DNA from: an uncultured Eubacteriales bacterium
GTDB taxonomy: Bacteria; Bacillota; Clostridia; UBA1381
DNA length: 6,527 nt
Reading direction: 5' to 3'
Assembly: GCA_900556575.1 (NCBI GenBank)
Contig: USPO01000089.1
Coordinates: 1 to 6,527, forward strand
Part shown: positions 1 through 6,510 of the stretch, one piece after another
Numbering within the stretch: the first letter of the stretch is position 1
Layout: each line of letters starts with the position of its first letter
Made by a program: the position numbers and the translations under genes
The notes under the pieces: generated by a model
Databases searched by the model: none
Seen by the model: the letters and a program-made list of their open reading frames with translations, nothing else
What the model was told of the DNA's origin: nothing

Positions 1-2682
1 ATCCTGCTCTCTTACCCAGTCATCATTAAAGAACATACTCATCTTTTCCGGCAGCTTATCACTGCACTTCATATCCTCAAACGGAATATTCTGTGCATTC
101 GTTTCGTAGCTCGCACCGCCGACACCGCCGACCTCCTCGGAAATAAAGCAATTGTTCTTTATCTCTCCGTCGGCACTTCCGGCAATCATACCGATACGCT
201 CGGCATTTCCCTCAAATGAAGCAAGTGAATAGCTTTCTCTTATCGAACTTGCCATTCCTGCTATTCCTCCGAGGTTGTTTTCTCCGCTTACTCTTGCCGC
301 ACCTATCGAATATATTATGCTTGCATTCATGTTTCCGCCTATTCCTCCGGCATATCCGCCGTTTTCGGCACAAACCTCACCTGCTCCCAAACAGCCCTTT
401 ATTATTCCGACATTCGATGAACCTACTATTCCTCCGGCATTTTCCTGGCTTGCATATATCTCTCCGTCATTGATACATGAATGTATCGTTGCCTTCACCG
501 CCAAATCCGATACTATCGACTTTCCGTCCGAAAGCTGGAGTGTTTCTCCGCTCTTTCTGAGCGACTCAACTCCCATGTTTCCGGCTATTCCTCCGGAATT
601 TTCATTTGCTCTTACCTCTCCTGTGTTAATACAATATTTCACAAGTGCGGTATCCGTATATTCTCCGGCAACATGACGGTCAAGCGTTACATCAACACTT
701 ATAACCTTCTTCATTTCCTCCTTGATACGGTCAGTATCGAGAATTTCATCAAGACTTAACAGTTTGCTGTCATCCTTATCATCACTCGCAGCCTCTGCCG
801 TAATAAACAGCTTGTCAAGCAATGCCTTTCCTACATTAAGCGGTGTCTGCTCATCCGCAGATTTCGGCTTTGTTGTCGGCATTGCCGTTGGTCTTATCGG
901 ATTTCTTGTAGGTATGATTTCATGAATTTTATCATCTATCTTCTGTTTCAAGTCCTCAAGCTTTTTTTTAAGTTCATCAAGTTTTTCCTTGTGACCGTTT
1001 ATATCATTCGTAATATCATTAACAAGCTTCCTCAAGTCACGAAGCGGCTTTGACAAATCATATCTTATATCATAACCCAAATCCTGAAGGTCGTCTATTA
1101 CGTCATCAAGCGTCCTCGTCATATTAAGCAGCGCCTGTGCTGCCTTATCAAGCGCACTTGTATCAATATCTACTCTGTCCAATGCATCGGCAAGCGAATC
1201 CGATACATTTTTAAGACTTTCCGTATTGCTGTTTAATCTGTCCGAAGTTCCCGACGCTGTTTCATTCAGGCTTGCCAGCAAGGCAGATGTATCATCGGTA
1301 AGCTTTGTGAGGTTTGATGTCAGTTCATCTACATTATCAGATAAGTCCGTTGTTCTGTCTACCGCATCGGTCATTGAATTTGTAACATCTGAAATGGAAT
1401 CACTCAGTCTGCTAAGTGAATCAGCCATTTGGTTTTGAAGTGAACGATCCTTTAATGCATCTTCAACCGCTCCGCTGATAGAATCAAGGCTGTCTGTTGC
1501 AGACTTTGCCGAATCGGAACGTCTTTGTGCGGCACTGTCAAGATAGCCTGCAAGGCTGTCAAGAACCTTGTCAACACTTCCGCTGCTTACACCTAAAAAG
1601 TTTTTGTTGAACAGTCCAAAGCCGTCTGTAAGCTCATCTGCACTCTTTTTAAGGTTATCCCTTAGCTTATCCGCCTCACTCTTTAAATCATCCTTCTGTT
1701 TCTGCCATTCATTCTTTAAATCATCTGTTATAACATCCACATCTGTGAACGGCACGAATATTCCGACAATTCCTCCGGCATTCTCCTTTGCTCCGACATT
1801 TCCGGAATTTTCACATTCCATTAAGGCTCCGTTTTGCTTTCCGGCTATTCCTCCGGCATTTGTACCGTAGCCTTCACAGCCTACCTCACCTTCATTTTTA
1901 CTGTATTCTATAACTCCGGTACTGAGTCCGGCTATTCCTCCGCTCTCCTTTGTTGTTTCTTCTGCCTCCGGATTAATTTTTCCCGTATTTCTTGAGTTTT
2001 TTATTACTCCCTTATTTTCTCCGGCTATTCCTCCGGTTGTTTCAACACCGCTTACGGTTGAGGCATTTGCACAGGTATCTATTATTCCGGTATCGTCATT
2101 TCTGCCGACAATTCCGCCCGTGTTTTTCTGACCGCTTATTGTACCCTCAAAGGTACAGTCTACAATAAGTCCGGAATTTACCGCCGCAATTGCTCCCGTC
2201 ATTCCCGCCGAGGTTGACGGAGAAATTCCCGATATTCCGGCATTTTTCATAATGTCTCCGACAATATTTTCGGCACTTATTCCTTCACTGCTGTTGGTGT
2301 ACTGGCGGAAATCTCCCGAAAGGTTTAAATCTCTTACCTGTCCGTCATTGCCGATATTGGTAAACAGTCCCCCGTTTGCCTCACGAAAATCCATTGAAAT
2401 ATTTCTTATTGTATGTCCGTTTCCCATCAGTGTGCCGCAGAAAATTCCGCCGCCGCTGAAACTTTTTCCGTCCATATCAATATCATTTTCTATAACAAAG
2501 GTTCTTCCCTTGGAATATTCATCCGAGGTACAGCCTTTGAGAAATTCAATTAAATCATCTGCCGATGAAATCGTTACAACTGACGCATCCGCACTTACCA
2601 TAGGTATATATGCGGAATTAAGCAAAATTGCGGCAGCCCCGAATGCAGCGGCAAAACGCTTAATATTATTATTCTTCATCAT
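1..2682 (-). CDS. Exported GLUG-repeat beta-solenoid protein with a large helical insertion (C-terminus beyond window)
   Basis: The frame is open without a stop for 894 codons and runs off the left edge, so the protein is partial at its C-terminus. Residues 1-31 look like a signal peptide: Lys/Arg-rich start (MMKNNNIKR), Ala/Leu-rich core, and a VSA site before Asp32. Residues 35-115 resemble the usual lead-in of GLUG proteins (an ADDLIEF segment, then GNGHTIRN and GGLFTNIG). GG-I-[AVG]-G repeats lie at residues 189-193, 217-221, 248-252, 277-281 and 303-307, and resume at 697-701, 750-754, 779-783 and 805-809. Between the blocks is a Ser/Asp/Leu-rich helical region (about 315-590) and a Pro/Thr-rich linker (591-614). 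Cysteines recur at one rung position (176, 204, 290, 684, 736, 764, 845). The first ATG is preferred because AAAGGA lies 7 bases before it; a second in-frame ATG follows directly. Likely secreted or surface-attached. The anchor, if any (sortase motif, membrane helix), would be outside the window. Ligand unknown. Confidence 0.92.
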   Translation of the reverse strand, partial: MMKNNNIKRFAAAFGAAAILLNSAYIPMVSADASVVTISSADDLIEFLKGCTSDEYSKGRTFVIENDIDMDGKSFSGGGIFCGTLMGNGHTIRNISMDFREANGGLFTNIGNDGQVRDLNLSGDFRQYTNSSEGISAENIVGDIMKNAGISGISPSTSAGMTGAIAAVNSGLIVDCTFEGTISGQKNTGGIVGRNDDTGIIDTCANASTVSGVETTGGIAGENKGVIKNSRNTGKINPEAEETTKESGGIAGLSTGVIEYSKNEGEVGCEGYGTNAGGIAGKQNGALMECENSGNVGAKENAGGIVGIFVPFTDVDVITDDLKNEWQKQKDDLKSEADKLRDNLKKSADELTDGFGLFNKNFLGVSSGSVDKVLDSLAGYLDSAAQRRSDSAKSATDSLDSISGAVEDALKDRSLQNQMADSLSRLSDSISDVTNSMTDAVDRTTDLSDNVDELTSNLTKLTDDTSALLASLNETASGTSDRLNSNTESLKNVSDSLADALDRVDIDTSALDKAAQALLNMTRTLDDVIDDLQDLGYDIRYDLSKPLRDLRKLVNDITNDINGHKEKLDELKKKLEDLKQKIDDKIHEIIPTRNPIRPTAMPTTKPKSADEQTPLNVGKALLDKLFITAEAASDDKDDSKLLSLDEILDTDRIKEEMKKVISVDVTLDRHVAGEYTDTALVKYCINTGEVRANENSGGIAGNMGVESLRKSGETLQLSDGKSIVSDLAVKATIHSCINDGEIYASQENAGGIVGSSNVGIIKGCLGAGEVCAENGGYAGGIGGNMNASIIYSIGAARVSGENNLGGIAGMASSIRESYSLASFEGNAERIGMIAGSADGEIKNNCFISEEVGGVGGASYETNAQNIPFEDMKCSDKLPEKMSMFFNDDWVREQD
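145..642 (-). repeat. Second GLUG solenoid block (four clear repeats plus degenerate ends)
   Basis: This stretch encodes residues 681-846. It opens with the strand VKYCINTGEV and has GGIAG, GGIVG, GGIGG and GGIAG cores at 697-701, 750-754, 779-783 and 805-809, followed by a decayed unit (RIGMIAG). The unit between the first two cores is lengthened by about 20 residues. The DNA word CCGGCTATTCCTCCGG, present twice in the first block, recurs exactly at 581-596, supporting a common origin of the two blocks. The tail after it (F-x-D-M ... D-D-W) resembles the usual end of GLUG domains, so the domain may finish near the window edge. Confidence 0.82.
643..1761 (-). other. Helical/coiled-coil insertion with Pro/Thr linker inside the GLUG protein
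   Basis: This stretch encodes residues 308-680. Residues about 315-590 are rich in Ser, Asp, Leu, Lys and Asn, nearly free of Gly-Gly and Cys, and show hydrophobic residues at 3-4 spacing (for example SLSRLSDSISDV, LDELKKKLEDLKQKIDD). This suggests long amphipathic helices or coiled coils. Residues 591-614 form a Pro/Thr-rich linker (PTAMPTTKP). A further short helical, charged part leads back to the next solenoid strand. The pattern recalls the helical shaft regions of YhgE/Pip-type envelope proteins, but only by general character; no specific family is claimed. Confidence 0.75.
1762..2160 (-). repeat. First GLUG solenoid block (five repeats)
   Basis: This stretch encodes residues 175-307 of the exported protein: five repeats of about 26-31 residues, each ending in GGI[AV]G and usually carrying a C/S-x-N-x-G-x-[VI] strand. 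The repeats are also visible in DNA. CCGGCTATTCCTCCGG occurs exactly at 1841-1856 and 2021-2036, with one mismatch at 1928-1943. The GLUG family is known from surface and secreted bacterial proteins; a beta-solenoid fold is inferred from the repeat pattern. Confidence 0.85.
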
Positions 2683-5188
2683 TCACCGTTCCTTTCGATT
2701 CTATATATCCCGCAGGTTCAAATTTTGTTTCATCTACCTCTATATTCTCTACCTTTGCGTTAATATCTCCTCTTACCACACCGTGGAATTCGCCTATCAT
2801 ATATCCGGAAACATATCCTCTTACGCTTCCGTCAACATACATAATACCGCTTCTCTTTTCGCTCTTAAGCTTTTCTTCCTTTTCCTTTTTCGGGAATGCA
2901 CTCTTTTCTATAAACTTATCAAAGAGAATTGCTATTTCCGGCAATACGGACATTACTATTGCGATTGAAATCAATGTTCCTCGTCCCAAAGAAATTCCAA
3001 GTGATGAAATAATCGGGTTTGTTGATACGATACCTATCAAAAATCCGGCAATCATAAGGATAGAACCCGATGTAAGAATTGTCGGGAATGCAGCATCAAG
3101 CGAATGAATCGCAGCTTCCTCCTTGCTTTCCGTCTGCCTAAGCTCCGTATATCGGCTTGCGAATACAATGGCGTAGTCAATTGTTGCCCCCATTTGAATT
3201 GAACTTACTATCAAATATCCCAGGAAATGCATAGGTGCATTGAGCAGATAAGGGAACGAGAAGTTTATCCATATACTTCCCTGAATACCCAGTACAAGAA
3301 GTACCGGCAATCCTGCGGAACGGAACGTAAACATAAGAATGAACAATACCGCTATAAGCGTTATTATACTTATCTTATTATTATCTCCGGCAAACGAGCT
3401 TTTTAAGTCCTTCGCACTTGTTGTATTTCCGGCAACATATGCTTCAGGATAGTATTGCAGGGCAACGTTTCTTACCTCATCCACAAGGTCAAATGCTTCG
3501 TCACTCTCCACCGGACAAGTATAGTTAAATACTATTCTTGCATACTTATCTCCCTCAAGCTGTGCTACCGCATCATCAAGCTTATCAAAGGTATCATATA
3601 ATTCATCCTCATCAGCCTTGCTGAGCGTTATTACTTTCTTATCCATATAATCTCTAAGGAAGAACAGCAGTTTTATAGGTTCTACTCTATACTCGCTCAC
3701 ATCCCCCAATATTGAATTATATTCCTCATTTTTAATTCCGTATGCCTGATACAAAAGCTTGCAGGCACTGTAATCCATATCCATCATATCGGCAAATTCC
3801 CTTGCGGTCATTTCTTCCGTTAAGGTATGTCCCTTTTTTGCCTCGGTACTTGAAAGAGCAAGTACGTTTGTTATATACTCATTCTTTTCTACCTGATCTA
3901 TTATCTTTTTTTCATTAGCATGATTTCCTACCGGTACTATAAGCATGAGCTGATTTTTTTCTCCGAATTCATCTACTATCTTATGCTTTGCGATAGATCT
4001 TTCGGTAGGACGTGTCGGGTCCTGGCTTGTACTGTCAAAGGTATATGATGCCTTATTTGAGAAAACTATTCCGGCAATCATTATTACTCCGAAAATAATC
4101 GGGAAAACCTTTCTCATTTTTACTACTATTCGGCTCCATCCGTCTATGCTCGGAATAAAACTCTTATGTGTTGTTTTATCAATCTGCTTTGAGAATTGCA
4201 GAAGTAAACCCGGCATAAGCAGGAACACCGAAACAAGGCTGAATAAAATACCCTTACATAATACAAGACCTAAGTCCATACCTATTCTAAGCTGCATGAG
4301 CATAAGGGCGGCAAGACCTGATATTGTGGTTAAACTTGATGAACTTATTTCTATAATAGCCTTTGAAAGTGCCGTTATAATAGCCTCTCTTGTATCAAGA
4401 TGCTCCTTTTCCTCCGCAAATCGGTGCGAAAGTATAATTGAATAGTCAATTGCCAAAGCAAGCTGCAATACTACCGCAACAGATTTACTCATGAATGAAA
4501 TTTCACCGAGCAGCAAATTTGTTCCCATGTTCAATGCCGCCGCCGCCGCAAAAGTTATTATAAATACCGGTATTTCCATGAAACTCTGCGTTGTGAACAA
4601 TAGTATAACCAATATTACCAATGCGGCAAGTGCAAGGATAATTACCATTTCACTATCCAATTCCTTTGCCGACTCATCTATACTTGTGGAATAGAAATAT
4701 GTATCATAATCCGCAAGCTTACCTTTCAAATCGTCTATTATTTCCAATTCCCTGTCAAGGTCATCTGTTTCATTTAGTGTTACCTCGAACAAAGCCGCAG
4801 AGTCCTTGTAATGGTCTTTGTCATTATCAAAGGTAACGGATTTTACACCGTCTGTTTCCTTTATTATATCCTCAAGTTCCTCCGCCGTTTTATATGTAAT
4901 GTTTGATACCATTACATTGGTGGAAGCATAGGTTATAAACTGATCGTCGGTGATATTTAAGCTTTGCTTTGTTTCGGTCGTATCCGGCAAATATGATGAA
5001 AGGTCATTATTAACCTTTACCAATGACATACATCCCAAGCTGATTATTACCGAAACAATAAAAATAAGATAAAATGCCTTTCTTTTATCTACTATAAATT
5101 CTGCGACCTTATAAAGAAAATTTTTATTTTCTTCACTGTCATCATTAAAATCTTCCATATATTTATCCTTGATTTCTTCTTTCTTCAT
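2669..5188 (-). CDS. MMPL-family (RND superfamily) membrane transporter
   Basis: A complete 839-residue protein with the twofold RND layout. By eye there are 12 membrane helices: TM1 about 37-57, an outside loop 58-180, TM2-TM6 about 181-331, TM7 about 361-376, a second outside loop of about 225 residues (378-603), and TM8-TM12 about 606-755. Each half carries an Asp-Tyr pair in its central helix (D248-Y249 in LALAIDYSIILSHR; D671-Y672 in MGATIDYAIVFASR), as in the proton-relay pairs of mycobacterial MmpL3. It therefore probably uses the proton gradient to move a lipid, drug or other hydrophobic molecule; the substrate is unknown. The cytoplasmic tail is charged (765-780), then Gly/Val-rich (783-818). 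The start is supported by AAAAGGAG (5197-5204) 8 bases upstream. The gene overlaps the downstream GLUG-protein gene by 14 bases and is divergent from a TetR gene, a common layout for regulated exporters. Length fits the family; no truncation is seen. Confidence 0.96.
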   Translation of the reverse strand: MKKEEIKDKYMEDFNDDSEENKNFLYKVAEFIVDKRKAFYLIFIVSVIISLGCMSLVKVNNDLSSYLPDTTETKQSLNITDDQFITYASTNVMVSNITYKTAEELEDIIKETDGVKSVTFDNDKDHYKDSAALFEVTLNETDDLDRELEIIDDLKGKLADYDTYFYSTSIDESAKELDSEMVIILALAALVILVILLFTTQSFMEIPVFIITFAAAAALNMGTNLLLGEISFMSKSVAVVLQLALAIDYSIILSHRFAEEKEHLDTREAIITALSKAIIEISSSSLTTISGLAALMLMQLRIGMDLGLVLCKGILFSLVSVFLLMPGLLLQFSKQIDKTTHKSFIPSIDGWSRIVVKMRKVFPIIFGVIMIAGIVFSNKASYTFDSTSQDPTRPTERSIAKHKIVDEFGEKNQLMLIVPVGNHANEKKIIDQVEKNEYITNVLALSSTEAKKGHTLTEEMTAREFADMMDMDYSACKLLYQAYGIKNEEYNSILGDVSEYRVEPIKLLFFLRDYMDKKVITLSKADEDELYDTFDKLDDAVAQLEGDKYARIVFNYTCPVESDEAFDLVDEVRNVALQYYPEAYVAGNTTSAKDLKSSFAGDNNKISIITLIAVLFILMFTFRSAGLPVLLVLGIQGSIWINFSFPYLLNAPMHFLGYLIVSSIQMGATIDYAIVFASRYTELRQTESKEEAAIHSLDAAFPTILTSGSILMIAGFLIGIVSTNPIISSLGISLGRGTLISIAIVMSVLPEIAILFDKFIEKSAFPKKEKEEKLKSEKRSGIMYVDGSVRGYVSGYMIGEFHGVVRGDINAKVENIEVDETKFEPAGYIESKGTVNDEE
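2690..2695 (-). promoter_or_regulatory. Ribosome binding site of the GLUG-protein gene, inside the end of the MMPL gene
   Basis: On the minus strand AAAGGA lies 7 bases before the first of two adjacent ATG codons (2680-2682) and 10 bases before the second, which favours the first. The site is inside the last codons of the transporter gene, whose TAA is at 2669-2671. Ribosomes ending the transporter are therefore placed at the next start, as expected for coupled translation. Confidence 0.75.
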
Positions 5189-5223
5189 CGGCTCAACTCC
5201 TTTTGCATATTAGTACATATATT

Positions 5224-5251
5224 ATTATACGTTATTTTAAAAAAATCTCAA
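5224..5251 (-). promoter_or_regulatory. Candidate sigma-A promoter of the MMPL/GLUG operon
   Basis: On the minus strand a -35 box TTGAGA (5246-5251) and a perfect -10 box TATAAT (5224-5229) are separated by 16 bases. Transcription would start near 5217, giving a leader of about 30 bases that contains the AAAAGGAG ribosome binding site. The region is very AT-rich, so chance matches are possible. Confidence 0.6.
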
Positions 5252-5307
5252 TAATCAATTTTTATTTTTTGTATGATAAACAACACTTATCTAATATTGT
5301 ATACGAG

Positions 5308-5322
5308 TTGGTAATTGACCAA
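5308..5322. promoter_or_regulatory. Candidate TetR-family operator (palindrome)
   Basis: TTGGTAATTGACCAA is an inverted repeat with six of seven pairs matching around a central T. It covers most of the -35 box of the tetR promoter (5315-5320), where a bound repressor would block RNA polymerase. Length and symmetry suit a TetR-family dimer. It lies about 60-70 bases upstream of the predicted MMPL -35 box, so control of that operon would need a further site or another mechanism. Confidence 0.5.
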
Positions 5323-5362
5323 ATGTTAATTTTGTGGTATGATATTATAGTAGGTAATTGTC
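5310..5362 (+). repeat. Pair of direct repeats GGTAATTGnC flanking the tetR promoter core
   Basis: GGTAATTGAC at 5310-5319 and GGTAATTGTC at 5353-5362 match at 9 of 10 bases and start 43 bases apart, close to four helical turns. The first copy is part of the palindrome over the -35 box; the second lies just after the predicted transcription start and is not itself a good palindrome. It may be a weak second repressor half-site. Confidence 0.4.
5315..5343 (+). promoter_or_regulatory. Promoter of the tetR-family gene
   Basis: A -35 box TTGACC (5315-5320), a 17-base spacer and a -10 box TATGAT (5338-5343) are preceded by an extended -10 TG (5335-5336). Start of transcription is predicted near 5350, giving a leader of about 50 bases. 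The palindrome at 5308-5322 overlaps the -35 box, suggesting autoregulation. Confidence 0.7.
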
Positions 5363-5400
5363 AAGCTAAGAAACGGTAAAATTTCAAATGGAGGAATACA

Positions 5401-5955
5401 ATGCGTAAAGTAACAGATGACAGAAGAACCAGAAAAACCAGAACGGCAATAGAAAAGGCATTCATAGAGCTTATACAGAAGAATGACATAAACAAGATAA
5501 CAATAAAGGATATAACCGACAAGGCAGATACCAACCGTTCGACCTTTTATACCCATTACGAGGATATATATGACCTGCTCCATGTTATAGAGCAAAAGCT
5601 TATTGATGGAATAAGCGTATTTAACAACGAAGATATATTAAATAAGGATGCGATGGACAGTATGACACAGTCTCTGCAATACATTCTTGACAACCGTTCA
5701 TTATTCGAGGCAATTGCAACATCTTCGCAGGGTGCCGATTTTTTAAATAGGCTGAGCGAAGTTTTAGGCGAAAAGCTGTTTTCTCTTCTTGGAGATGTCC
5801 CTGACAATGAAATGCTTGTCTGCCTGTACACCAACGGTGCAATAGCCGTAATCCGTGAATGGCTGCTGCGCGAGGACAGAACGATGGATGCGGGAGAGCT
5901 TTGCAATTTCCTTGCACACACGGTAAGTAATGGAATAAAAGCGAATAGGCAGTAA
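5401..5955 (+). CDS. TetR/AcrR-family transcriptional regulator
   Basis: A 184-residue protein with a classical N-terminal TetR DNA-binding domain. Residues about 10-27 form helix 1 (TRKTRTAIEKAFIELIQ). The helix-turn-helix follows at about 34-53 (ITIKDITDKADTNRSTFYTHY), with the recognition helix in NRSTFYTHY and the usual aromatic residues before helix 4. The C-terminal half (about 65-180) is all-helical with SLFEAI and GAIAVIREWL segments, like the ligand/dimer domains of many Firmicute TetR proteins; the ligand is not evident. GGAGG (5390-5394) lies 6 bases before the ATG. The gene diverges from the MMPL operon across 212 bases, so it most likely represses itself and possibly that operon. 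The stop codon forms the base of a terminator hairpin. Length is normal for the family. Confidence 0.95.
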   Translation: MRKVTDDRRTRKTRTAIEKAFIELIQKNDINKITIKDITDKADTNRSTFYTHYEDIYDLLHVIEQKLIDGISVFNNEDILNKDAMDSMTQSLQYILDNRSLFEAIATSSQGADFLNRLSEVLGEKLFSLLGDVPDNEMLVCLYTNGAIAVIREWLLREDRTMDAGELCNFLAHTVSNGIKANRQ

Positions 5956-6005
5956 TATACAAATAATGCAGTAAAGTTAAACTTTGCTGCATTATTTGTA
6001 TATTA
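5953..6005. terminator. Bidirectional terminator between tetR-family gene and mscL
   Basis: A 19-base-pair perfect stem (5953-5971 with 5987-6005) continues, after one T-G pair, into four more pairs (5973-5976 with 5982-5985) and a five-base loop (5977-5981). The outer arms are A-rich on the left and T-rich on the right; further T-rich sequence, including a run of five T, follows at 6006-6017. Both convergent genes end here: the tetR TAA is the left base of the stem and the mscL stop is the right base. Confidence 0.85.
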
Positions 6006-6458
6006 TTTATCCTTTTTAAGTAAATCACGAATTTCCGTAAGGAGTTCCTCCTGAGTCGGACCTTTTTCCTCTTCCGGTTCCTTTTCTTCTTCCTTTGACG
6101 CTAAGGTCTTATCTCTAAGTACATTAATTCCCTTTACTACACAAAAAATTATAAATGCCATTATGAGAAAGCTTATAACAGACTGCAAGAACGAGCCTAT
6201 ATTAATTGCTGTACCCGGAATAATCCAGTTTTGCATATCCATAAGCTTATTGACCGTATCGCCCACTCCGGCTTTATCCGCACCGGTTTCAACACTCGTT
6301 TTAAACAGCTTCGTTATAAGTGCAATTGCCGGAGTTATAATATCCTTTACAAGTGAATTTACAATGGACGTAAACGCTCCGCCGACAACAACACCGACTG
6401 CCATATCCATTACGTTCCCTCTCGATATAAATTCCTTAAATTCATCAAAAAATTTCAT
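6003..6458 (-). CDS. mscL: Large-conductance mechanosensitive channel MscL
   Basis: A complete 151-residue protein that aligns without gaps to the start of E. coli MscL. It has the amphipathic N-terminal helix (FDEFKEFISRGNV), the pore helix TM1 (MDMAVGVVVGGAFTSIVNSLV, about 17-37) with conserved G22 and V23, a periplasmic loop (about 44-85), TM2 (about 86-110, SFLQSVISFLIMAFIIFCVV) and the cytoplasmic helix bundle (EELLTEIRDLLKK). MscL forms a pentamer in the membrane and opens under tension to release solutes during osmotic downshock. The linker between TM2 and the end helix is long and acidic (EEEKEPEEEKGP), making the protein slightly longer than the usual 130-140 residues. Position 19, Leu in the E. 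coli pore constriction, is Met here. AAAGGA (6469-6474) lies 10 bases before the ATG. It is convergent with the tetR-family gene and probably transcribed alone. Confidence 0.98.
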   Translation of the reverse strand: MKFFDEFKEFISRGNVMDMAVGVVVGGAFTSIVNSLVKDIITPAIALITKLFKTSVETGADKAGVGDTVNKLMDMQNWIIPGTAINIGSFLQSVISFLIMAFIIFCVVKGINVLRDKTLASKEEEKEPEEEKGPTQEELLTEIRDLLKKDK

Positions 6459-6482
6459 TTTCGGCTTTTCCTTTCGTTTTTA

Positions 6483-6510
6483 ATACTAAAGAGGCTGTTG
6501 CAAAACTCAA
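6483..6510 (-). promoter_or_regulatory. Weak candidate promoter of mscL
   Basis: On the minus strand TTGAGT (6505-6510) and TAGTAT (6483-6488) are separated by 16 bases. Neither box is a strong match and the -35 lies inside the hairpin at 6493-6527, so the real promoter may be beyond the window edge. Confidence 0.25.

Noticed and set aside
216..1870. Several plus-strand open frames (216-473, 275-676, 481-759, 722-925, 1226-1438, 1568-1870)
   Set aside because: All are antisense to the continuous 894-codon GLUG frame. Their Pro/Phe/Ser-rich repeats are reverse readings of the GGIAG and DSL repeats.
581..2036. Possible CRISPR-like array from the repeated CCGGCTATTCCTCCGG word
   Set aside because: Spacing is irregular, the copies keep one codon frame, and they encode the protein motif GGIAG, so they are coding repeats.
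2252..2968. Plus-strand open frame of 238 codons
   Set aside because: It lies opposite the signal-peptide end of the GLUG gene and the tail of the MMPL gene, both of which have coherent domains and ribosome binding sites. Its own translation is low-complexity and Ser/Phe/Ile-rich with no recognisable family.
5200..5235. AT-rich partial palindrome (ATAT...ATAT) near the MMPL start as a second operator
   Set aside because: Only the outer four pairs match and the base composition makes this likely by chance.
5326..6028. Minus-strand open frames opposite the tetR-family gene
   Set aside because: They overlap a clear TetR gene and its terminator, have no convincing ribosome binding sites and resemble no family.
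6163..6483. Plus-strand open frame of 106 codons opposite mscL
   Set aside because: It is the antisense shadow of an unmistakable mscL gene.
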